Below, in pieces: positions 1 to 5,672 of a stretch of 6,131 nucleotides of DNA. Both the position numbers and the translations under genes were made by a program. The stretch's first letter is position 1; every line of letters starts with the position of its first letter. Source of the stretch: an uncultured Candidatus Saccharibacteria bacterium (GTDB taxonomy: Bacteria > Patescibacteriota > Saccharimonadia > Saccharimonadales > Saccharimonadaceae); NCBI GenBank assembly GCA_949070545.1, contig CARTQV010000049.1, positions 1 through 6,131 on the forward strand, given 5' to 3'. The notes beneath the pieces are model-generated. The model had not been told where the DNA came from. It did no database searches and saw only the letters and a program-made list of their open reading frames with translations.

Positions 1-1
1 A

Positions 2-2035
2 ATTCGCCAAAAATTCTTAGATTTTCAGATCAAAAACGGTCACAAAATCGTTCCACCAGCACCTCTAGTGCTTGAAAACGATCCGACAACCTTATTTACA
101 GGTTCTGGCATGCAACCAATGATGCCTTATCTTCTCGGTCAGACTCATCCTGAAGGCGTCCGAATTGCTGATGTTCAGCCCTGTTTGCGCCTTCAAGATA
201 TCGAAGATGTCGGCGATCCGCGTCACACCACTGTCTTCGAGATGCTTGGCAACTGGTCGCTCGGAGATTACTTTAAAAAAGAACAAATCGAGAACTATTT
301 TGAATTTCTGACGAAAGAAATTGGTCTCGACCCTGAGCGGATCTACGTTACTTGTTTCATCGGTAGTGAAGAATACGGTATCCCGAAAGATGCCGAAGCT
401 GCTGAGATTTGGCAAAAAGTGTTCGAAAAAGCCGGCGTCGAGGCGAAAATCGCCGAAATCGGCAGTGCTGAAAACGGTGACAGGCGTGGAATCAAGCCTG
501 GGGAACGCATTTTCTTTTATGATGACAAGGAAAACTGGTGGAGTCGTGGAGGGGGTATTGAGACTACACCGCTAGGCGACCCTTGTGGACCAGATTCGGA
601 GGTTTTTTATGACTTCGGCGAAGACAAACAAGACGTCGAGAAGTACGGCAAAAGCCATCCTGCGAGCGATGGCGCACGATTCATGGAGATTGGGAACCAA
701 GTCTTCATGGGCTATCGACGCAGCGAAGATGGAACGTTCTCTGAACTCGAACAGAAAAACATCGACTTTGGTGGTGGTCTGGAACGTCTCGCTGCGGCTG
801 CGATTGGCAGTTTCGATGTTTTTAAGATTTCTCTGCTCCGTCCAATCATCGAAAAACTTGAAGAAATTTCGCATAAAAACTATGAGAATAACACTGACGA
901 AATGCGCATCATCGCTGATCATTTACGTGGAGCTTATCTGCTCGCCGCACAGGGATTGCAACCCAGTAACAAGGCTCAAGGCTATGCTCTGCGGCGTCTC
1001 GTGCGTCGTGCGGTACTGCGAGCGCTCGACCTCGGCATTGGTCAGGAATTTTTGGGCGAAGTGATCCCTGTCATCGCGAACAATTATGAAGATTTATCAG
1101 ATGATATTTTGCCACACCGCGCTGAAGTTTTAGAAGTTTTGTCAAAAGAAGAATCCGCTTTTCGCAAAACGATTAATAAAGGTTTAAAAGAGCTCCAACG
1201 CATGGCAAAAAGTGGGAATCTTGAAAAGGCGAATCAGAAAGATAACGGGCATAATGTTACTTCTTCGCAAGGGGATCCGGAGCTACGGCGAGGACTAGCG
1301 CGCGGCACCCGCGACGGCGGGATGACGCGACGCACCCCGCGCGAAGAAGGCAATATTATGCCCCAGCAGCTTTCTGGCTTCGACCTTTTCAAACTCCAAG
1401 ATACTTATGGTTTTCCTCTTGAACTTAGCGTTGAAGAAGCCTATAAAATGGGCATTGAACTATCAAAAGACTATCAAAACGAGTTCGAGCAAGCCCTGAA
1501 CGAGCAGCGCGAACGTAGTAAAACCGCCTCCAAGGGCATGTTCAAAGGTGGCCTTTCAGACACTGGTGAACAAACCGTGAAATACCATACTGCCTGTCAT
1601 TTGTTGTTGGCAGCCTTGCAGGAAGAGATTAATCCAGAGATTGAACAGCGTGGGAGTAATTTGACTCCTGAGAGATTGCGATTTGACTTCAGTATTGACC
1701 ATAAGTTGACTCCTGAAGAACTTGAGCGCGTCGAAAACCGCGTAAACGAGTGGATTGAGGCCGACTTGCCGGTGGTGTTTGCTGAATATGATAAGAATTA
1801 TGCTTTCGATCATCTGCATGCGCACGGCAGTTTTCGTGATCGTTACCCCGACCGTGTGACGGTGTATGCGATTGGAAAAGAGGGAGAAACGCCCGAGGAC
1901 ATGGATAGCCCTGTTTCGATTGAGATCTGTGGTGGTCCGCATGTGAAACGGACGGGAGAGCTCGGAAAGTTCAAAATCAAAAAAGAAGAAAGTTCTAGCG
2001 CTGGCGTGCGTCGTATCAAGGCGATTCTAGAATAA
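2..2035 (+). CDS. alaS: Alanyl-tRNA synthetase, short CPR-type form, 5' end truncated by the window
   Basis: Charges tRNA-Ala with alanine in the cytoplasm (class II aaRS) and probably hydrolyses mischarged tRNA. The frame is open to the window edge: the first codons read IRQKFLDF..NGHKIVPPAPLV, matching the usual AlaRS N-terminus, so only about 5-8 residues are missing and the GTG at 68 is not the true start. Motif 2 (RHTTVFEMLGN, from 221) and motif 3 (DFGGGLERLAA, from 764) mark the catalytic core; DTYGFP (1400-1417) closes the helical tRNA-recognition domain. The SAD editing domain keeps all four metal ligands: HTACH (1586-1600) and C..GGPH (Cys 1928, His 1940). About 677 residues are visible, against about 875 in E. 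coli. Only 56 residues separate DTYGFP from HTACH, so the beta-barrel is absent, and the protein stops just after SAD (AGVRRIKAILE), so DHHA1/C-Ala is absent too. A GC-rich in-frame segment sits between the helical domain and DTYGFP. Family assignment is very secure. Confidence 0.97.
   Translation: MRQKFLDFQIKNGHKIVPPAPLVLENDPTTLFTGSGMQPMMPYLLGQTHPEGVRIADVQPCLRLQDIEDVGDPRHTTVFEMLGNWSLGDYFKKEQIENYFEFLTKEIGLDPERIYVTCFIGSEEYGIPKDAEAAEIWQKVFEKAGVEAKIAEIGSAENGDRRGIKPGERIFFYDDKENWWSRGGGIETTPLGDPCGPDSEVFYDFGEDKQDVEKYGKSHPASDGARFMEIGNQVFMGYRRSEDGTFSELEQKNIDFGGGLERLAAAAIGSFDVFKISLLRPIIEKLEEISHKNYENNTDEMRIIADHLRGAYLLAAQGLQPSNKAQGYALRRLVRRAVLRALDLGIGQEFLGEVIPVIANNYEDLSDDILPHRAEVLEVLSKEESAFRKTINKGLKELQRMAKSGNLEKANQKDNGHNVTSSQGDPELRRGLARGTRDGGMTRRTPREEGNIMPQQLSGFDLFKLQDTYGFPLELSVEEAYKMGIELSKDYQNEFEQALNEQRERSKTASKGMFKGGLSDTGEQTVKYHTACHLLLAALQEEINPEIEQRGSNLTPERLRFDFSIDHKLTPEELERVENRVNEWIEADLPVVFAEYDKNYAFDHLHAHGSFRDRYPDRVTVYAIGKEGETPEDMDSPVSIEICGGPHVKRTGELGKFKIKKEESSSAGVRRIKAILE
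1260..1349. repeat. GC-rich 90-bp inverted-repeat element carried in frame inside alaS
   Basis: The ends form imperfect 15-bp terminal inverted repeats: CTTCTTCGCAAGGGG at 1260-1274, and CTTCTTCGCGCGGGG when 1335-1349 is read on the minus strand (13 of 15 match, the outer 9 perfect). Just outside, ATAAT (1251-1255) faces ATTAT (1355-1359), lengthening the dyad. Inside are further pairings, CCCGC 1308-1312 with GCGGG 1317-1321 around a 4-nt loop, and an alternative CGCGCGG 1299-1305 with CCGCGCG 1337-1343. By hand count, 57 of 73 bases in 1271-1343 are G or C (about 78%), well above the flanking AT-rich codons. The length is a multiple of three and it reads through without a stop, adding an Arg/Gly-rich stretch (LRRGLARGTRDGG, then MTRRTP). 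It resembles a MITE or a Rickettsia-type palindromic element tolerated inside a gene. Copies elsewhere in the genome cannot be seen from here, and no target-site duplication is clear. Confidence 0.6.
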
Positions 2036-2062
2036 GATAATTTCCACTTTTGGACTAAAAAC

Positions 2063-2091
2063 TTGGCTTTCTGAAATGTTTATGTTAAACT
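2063..2091 (+). promoter_or_regulatory. Possible upstream promoter for the membrane-protein gene
   Basis: TTGGCT (2063-2068) is followed after 17 nt by TAAACT (2086-2091), preceded by TG at 2083-2084 as in an extended -10. The hexamers are only moderate matches, and the AT-rich context makes chance matches likely. It would start transcription near 2098 and give a leader of about 50 nt before the ATG at 2150. It competes with the closer -10-like box at 2137-2142. Confidence 0.25.
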
Positions 2092-2136
2092 TATAGCAAA
2101 AGGTCATGTTCAATTTTTGAACTTAGCTCATCTTTC

Positions 2137-2142
2137 TATTAT
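2137..2142 (+). promoter_or_regulatory. -10-like box TATTAT just ahead of the transporter ATG
   Basis: TATTAT ends 7 nt before the ATG at 2150, so a transcript beginning at the normal distance would start at or next to the A of the start codon (leaderless mRNA). No Shine-Dalgarno sequence precedes this ATG, which fits. A -35 is weak: TTTTGA at 2115-2120 lies 16 nt upstream, and TTGAAC at 2117-2122 only 14 nt. The same geometry is seen at the helicase gene. Confidence 0.4.
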
Positions 2143-2149
2143 ACCACAG

Positions 2150-3421
2150 ATGAGCAAAAAAGTCAATAACGAAATGAAAAAAACAGCCCAAAAGTCGAAA
2201 AAACATCAGCTTGAACGAAAAATCCTAACTATGCTAGCTTTTTTCAGCATTTCTTCTGGGCTTTGGCTGAATTTCCAACAACTTTGGCTCGAGGATAACG
2301 GTTATCTTCCGTCAGAAATTAGCACTCTCACGAGTGTAGCGAATCTTTTTGCTGTAGGCGCCATTATTCTAGTTGGTTGGAAGCTCAAACCAGTGTCTCT
2401 ACAGAAGTTTATGACTGGAGTGCTCGTCGTTCGTCTCCTCAATTCATTGGCTCAGTTTGGCCTCAATGGTAGTGGCCAAACTATGCTCATTAATGTTTGC
2501 ACCATCATCGGAATCGTCACGAATTATACTATTGTCGCGAGCGTTTATCCGTTGCTTACGGCCGTTGCAAAGAGCAACAAAATCTACAGCAAACGCAAGC
2601 TTGTCGAATATCTTTTCCGTGATGTCGGCGTGTTCATTGGTGGTCTTCTGATTGGACAGAGTATGAGCTTTTTTGTCATTAATTACAATATTTGTCTTGC
2701 TGTTTCGATGATTTTTCTAGTTTTTGCCATCATCATGATGTTCGGTATTAAAATCAACTCCACTGCCACCTCCTCAAAACCCCAACAATCCGCCTTCAAA
2801 TATATCCGCAAAAGTAAACTCCACAGTCTCTATATGGTCTATGCTTTTCTGGCTTCGACCTCTTTTGCGACTACTTTCGGACTCAAGATGTTGATTTTGA
2901 CGAATCTACTCGATTTTTCTGCCAGTACGGCGACGAATTATCTATTAATTGCGGGTTTAGCGGGTGATATCTTGGGCATGATTGCTCTAAAATATTTTAC
3001 GCCGAAAAACGACTACATCACCATGACCCTGAAGTTTGGCATTCGCCTTGGTGCTTATATCATCGCCGTTTTCGCAGATAATCCGTTCATTTTCCTTCTT
3101 GCTCTCACCTGGGCCCTACTTAGCGAAACCGCCTATGAAGACGTCAGCGATGGTCACTACATTAATCTCGTCGATAACCAACATCAGCTAGGCTACAACA
3201 CCGTGAAACATGTCATGAACTACCTCGGCGAGGCAACCGGAGTACTCTTCTGCGGGGCGATGTATAATTTTGGGCTTGGAGCAATTTTAGGCTGCACAAT
3301 TGCGGTCATGATTGTCCAAATCGGAGTTGCGTATTATTTGATTTATCTACGCCATCACCGCCGTGCCGTGCGCCATTCTGCATCGCGTTCGCGTTACAAC
3401 GAGCGCATGGTTGGTGATTAG
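2150..3421 (+). CDS. Twelve-helix membrane protein, MFS-like transporter of unknown substrate
   Basis: A polytopic inner-membrane protein of 423 residues. Hydrophobic segments are at about 25-47, 58-78, 87-106, 112-139, 159-178, 180-200, then 226-250, 263-283, 294-310, 312-328, 359-378 and 379-400. This is a 6+6 pattern with a polar loop (201-225) in the middle, as in the major facilitator superfamily. The N-terminus is lysine-rich and the C-terminal tail (401-418) arginine-rich, so both ends are probably cytoplasmic. The classical MFS loop 2-3 motif (GxxxDRxGRR) is not visible; the loop 8-9 region GDILGMIALKYFTPKND is only a faint echo. Acidic residues in or near helix 10 (SETAYEDVSDGHY, 325-337) could serve in transport. 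I chose the ATG at 2150 over the in-frame TTG at 2117 because it is ATG, has a -10-like box at leaderless distance, and the TTG lacks a well-placed ribosome site. Substrate is unknown; the MFS call is based on topology only. Confidence 0.8.
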   Translation: MSKKVNNEMKKTAQKSKKHQLERKILTMLAFFSISSGLWLNFQQLWLEDNGYLPSEISTLTSVANLFAVGAIILVGWKLKPVSLQKFMTGVLVVRLLNSLAQFGLNGSGQTMLINVCTIIGIVTNYTIVASVYPLLTAVAKSNKIYSKRKLVEYLFRDVGVFIGGLLIGQSMSFFVINYNICLAVSMIFLVFAIIMMFGIKINSTATSSKPQQSAFKYIRKSKLHSLYMVYAFLASTSFATTFGLKMLILTNLLDFSASTATNYLLIAGLAGDILGMIALKYFTPKNDYITMTLKFGIRLGAYIIAVFADNPFIFLLALTWALLSETAYEDVSDGHYINLVDNQHQLGYNTVKHVMNYLGEATGVLFCGAMYNFGLGAILGCTIAVMIVQIGVAYYLIYLRHHRRAVRHSASRSRYNERMVGD

Positions 3422-3424
3422 TTA

Positions 3425-3433
3425 TGCTATAAT
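3425..3433 (+). promoter_or_regulatory. Extended -10 promoter TGCTATAAT abutting the helicase start codon
   Basis: A perfect consensus TATAAT (3428-3433) carries the extended TG at 3425-3426 and lies only 4-12 nt after the transporter stop (TAG 3419-3421). The ATG at 3440 begins 7 nt past the hexamer, exactly where transcription would be expected to start, so the helicase mRNA is predicted to be leaderless. No good -35 is present at the usual spacing, which is tolerable for an extended -10. Confidence 0.6.
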
Positions 3434-3439
3434 TAAGTA

Positions 3440-5617
3440 ATGAATTTGATTTTAGGAGGTTTGAATCCGGCCCAACAGGAGGCGGTCGAAACTTTGAGCG
3501 GACCAGTCTTGGTTTTGGCTGGAGCTGGTTCAGGAAAGACAAAAGTTTTGACCCATCGCATTGCGAACTTGATTGCGCATGGTACCAAACCGAACGAAAT
3601 CCTCGCCGTCACTTTCACCAACAAAGCCGCCAAAGAAATGCGCGCTCGTCTCTGGCGATTGTTAGAAGAACAACGTGAAAGCGCCAGCGGCCGTCACGAC
3701 TTGAAAGCCGCTATTCCTCGTTCATTTATGCCTTATATGGGCACTTTCCACGGCATTTGTGTGCGCATTTTGCGTATTGAATATCTAGCCGCTGGTATCG
3801 ATCGCAATTTCACGATTTATGACTCTGACGACCAGCTGACCTTGATTCGTCGTATCATGCGCCAGATGAAGCTGACTGGCGAGAAAAATCTCACTCCGAA
3901 GATTGTTCATGGCCAGATTTCAAACTGGCAAACAGCAGGCTTGACACCCGAGGAAGCGAAACATGAAGCGATTTATCCTAACCAGAAGCACGCCGCCGAT
4001 GTTTTCGTGCATTATGAGCTCGAAAAGGCCGCTGCTTCGGCGCTTGATTTTGACGATTTATTGTTGAAAACTGCGAAGTTGCTGCGTGAGAATGCCGAAG
4101 TCCGCACGCGTTGGCAGGAGCATTTCAAACATATTTTGATTGACGAATACCAGGACACTAATGCTGTGCAATATCGTCTCATCAAAAGTTTAGTGAACGT
4201 CGAACGCAATATCTGTGTTGTTGGTGATGATTGGCAGTCGATTTATTCTTGGCGTGGGGCAGACTTTACGAATATTTTGAACTTCGAGCGTGACTTTCCA
4301 GGCGCGAAAGTCATTAAGCTGGAACAGAATTATCGTAGCACTGGTAACATCCTTGCCGCTTCGCAACAGATTATTAACCAGAACAAAACTCGCACCGAAA
4401 AAACGCTTTTTACGGAAGCAGGGAAGGGTAGCCCGATTACGATTGAGGGTGCTCTTGATGAGAGCGCCGAAGCGAATTATGTTGCACGCCAAATCATGCG
4501 GATGAAGTCGAAACACGATTTCAGTGATTTTGCGGTGCTTTATCGCACTAATGCTCAGTCCTACGCTTTCGAAAAAGCTTTCATGGCGGCTCACATTCCG
4601 TACAAGATTATCGGTGGAGTGCGTTTTTATGACCGTAAAGAAGTCAAAGATGTCGTCGCACTTTTGAAATTGCTGGTCAATCCACGTGATCGAGTTAGTC
4701 TCGAACGAGTCGTGAAAAACGTTTTGTCGGGCGTTGGTCAAACTTCACTCGAGAAGCTATTTGCATTTCTTGATGCGCATCCTGAGGCGACTTTACGCGA
4801 AGCGGCAGAAGCGCTGAGCGCGCGGGCGCGGTCGGGCGTAATGCGGGTTGTGAATTATATCGACGAATATCAGGCTGGCGATCCGACCGCGCCCGATCTC
4901 GGCGCCGTCCTTTCTGGTGACGCGGCGGAGATTTTGGCTGGAGCAACTCTGCTACAGCCACCCGCTGAGGTAGTCGAGAAAACTGTCGTCTATTTCGATT
5001 TCGCCCATCTCCTCCGCGGTGATACGACGGACGGCGCCGAGCGCATGCAAAACCTCGAAGTTCTAGCGTCGAACGCCAGTGCCTATGACACGCTCGATGA
5101 GTTTTTGGCCGATGCAGCCCTGCTCAGCTCCGCCGACGAAAGCAGCGCGAAAAACTCCGTTTCGCTCATGACCTTGCACGCCGCGAAAGGTCTGGAATTT
5201 CCAGTTGTCTTCATCGTCGGTATGGAAGAAGGTCTGTTCCCAAGTAGTCGCTCTGATGGCTCCGAGGAGGCCCTCGAAGAAGAGCGTCGCCTGGCCTATG
5301 TTGGTATGACCCGCGCGATGAGAGACCTATTTTTGACTTTTGCAAGTTCGCGCTACGCTTTCGGTGGTCGCAGTTATAACCCACCGTCACAGTTTTTGCT
5401 CGAACTTGGTTATAATCCTTATGGAACTGGAGACTTTGGTGAGTCAGGAGCTTTTGATGTCGATGGTAGTAACGCGATGAGTAGTATCGGCAGTCTTGGT
5501 ATTCTCGGCGGTGACCCCGACGGAGAGTTTGGCGGTGACGCTCAAAACGATTTTGATAGCGATTTAGGTGAGGATTTCGACCCCTTTCCAGACGACGTGC
5601 CAGTTTTCGAGGGTTAG
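3440..5617 (+). CDS. UvrD/PcrA/Rep-family ATP-dependent 3'-5' DNA helicase
   Basis: Superfamily 1A helicase of 725 residues that unwinds DNA using ATP, with likely roles in repair, replication restart or removing bound proteins. Motifs in order: Q motif LNPAQQEAV (8-16), Walker A AGAGSGKT (27-34), Ia AVTFTNKAAKEM (56-67), Ib GTFHGI (101-106), Walker B LIDEYQDTN (233-241), III VGDDWQSIYSWRGA (261-274), IV KLEQNYRS (293-300), a 2B-proximal GGVRFYDRKEVKD (392-404), V SLMTLHAAKGLEFPVVF (575-591) and VI EEERRLAYVGMTRA (613-626). All catalytic residues are present, so it should be active. Motif III has Trp where UvrD/Rep usually have Asp. The helicase body ends near 657; the last 65 residues hold 17 Asp/Glu and no Lys, Arg or His, replacing the Tudor-like C-terminus of PcrA. 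The ATG at 3440 fits the usual N-terminus; an AGGAGG at 3454-3459 is internal and too close to the TTG at 3461 to set a start. Whether uvrD, pcrA or rep is the best name cannot be settled here. Confidence 0.96.
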   Translation: MNLILGGLNPAQQEAVETLSGPVLVLAGAGSGKTKVLTHRIANLIAHGTKPNEILAVTFTNKAAKEMRARLWRLLEEQRESASGRHDLKAAIPRSFMPYMGTFHGICVRILRIEYLAAGIDRNFTIYDSDDQLTLIRRIMRQMKLTGEKNLTPKIVHGQISNWQTAGLTPEEAKHEAIYPNQKHAADVFVHYELEKAAASALDFDDLLLKTAKLLRENAEVRTRWQEHFKHILIDEYQDTNAVQYRLIKSLVNVERNICVVGDDWQSIYSWRGADFTNILNFERDFPGAKVIKLEQNYRSTGNILAASQQIINQNKTRTEKTLFTEAGKGSPITIEGALDESAEANYVARQIMRMKSKHDFSDFAVLYRTNAQSYAFEKAFMAAHIPYKIIGGVRFYDRKEVKDVVALLKLLVNPRDRVSLERVVKNVLSGVGQTSLEKLFAFLDAHPEATLREAAEALSARARSGVMRVVNYIDEYQAGDPTAPDLGAVLSGDAAEILAGATLLQPPAEVVEKTVVYFDFAHLLRGDTTDGAERMQNLEVLASNASAYDTLDEFLADAALLSSADESSAKNSVSLMTLHAAKGLEFPVVFIVGMEEGLFPSSRSDGSEEALEEERRLAYVGMTRAMRDLFLTFASSRYAFGGRSYNPPSQFLLELGYNPYGTGDFGESGAFDVDGSNAMSSIGSLGILGGDPDGEFGGDAQNDFDSDLGEDFDPFPDDVPVFEG
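5420..5614 (+). other. Acidic, low-complexity C-terminal tail of the helicase
   Basis: Codons 661-725 of the helicase encode a Gly/Asp/Phe/Ser-rich stretch with 17 acidic and no basic residues, likely disordered. It includes two GGD repeats (690-692 and 698-700) and ends in EDFDPFPDDVPVFEG, which recalls the acidic DDDIPF tip of bacterial SSB. The function is inference; the composition is seen directly. Confidence 0.7.
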
Positions 5618-5639
5618 CTTTCCAGTAAAGCAGTTGACC

Positions 5640-5664
5640 AAAAAGCGCCTCCTAAGAGGCGCTT
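5640..5664 (-). terminator. Intrinsic terminator of the FISUMP gene, in a convergent gap
   Basis: A perfect 9-bp stem AAGCGCCTC (5643-5651) and GAGGCGCTT (5656-5664) encloses a CTAA loop. On the minus strand the hairpin begins 8 nt after the TAA stop of the FISUMP gene and runs into five T residues (A run 5640-5644), the form expected of a rho-independent terminator. On the plus strand the hairpin lacks a T tract (it is followed by GGAAGGG), so it would serve the helicase transcript weakly at best. Confidence 0.8.
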
Positions 5665-5672
5665 GGAAGGGA

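Noticed and set aside
68..70. GTG as start of alaS
   Set aside because: The frame is open upstream to position 2 and encodes the conserved AlaRS N-terminal residues (RQKFLDF, KIVPPAPLV), so translation starts before the window.
572..1064. Long open frames overlapping alaS on both strands (for example 585-1064 + and 572-922 -)
   Set aside because: They lie wholly within a clearly coding gene, show no recognisable domain, and are frame shadows.
2024..2033. Palindrome ATTCTAGAAT at the end of alaS as a terminator or operator
   Set aside because: Short, AT-rich, no loop and no following T tract; it is mostly coding sequence for the last codons.
2106..2120. Tiny ORF ATG-TTC-AAT-TTT-TGA ahead of the transporter, preceded by AAAAGG, as a leader peptide
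   Set aside because: Four codons in AT-rich DNA arise easily by chance; there is no attenuator-like hairpin after it and its transcription depends on an uncertain upstream promoter.
2117..2149. TTG at 2117 as transporter start, giving 11 more residues
   Set aside because: No suitably spaced ribosome site, a weaker start codon, and it overlaps the -10-like box used for the ATG at 2150.
3454..3463. AGGAGGT plus TTG as the true helicase start
   Set aside because: The gap between AGGAGG and TTG is 1 nt, too short for initiation, and upstream residues fit the family N-terminus.
4190..4741. 183-codon minus-strand open frame within the helicase gene
   Set aside because: It is antisense to conserved helicase motifs III and IV, with no domain or start context of its own.
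4801..4850. GC-rich stretch in the helicase as another copy of the alaS palindromic element
   Set aside because: It lacks the CTTCTTCGC terminal repeats and encodes an ordinary Ala/Arg-rich 2B-region segment.
5617..5631. GCTTT/AAAGC hairpin right after the helicase stop as its terminator
   Set aside because: Only a 5-bp AT-containing stem and no T run after it; too weak to call.
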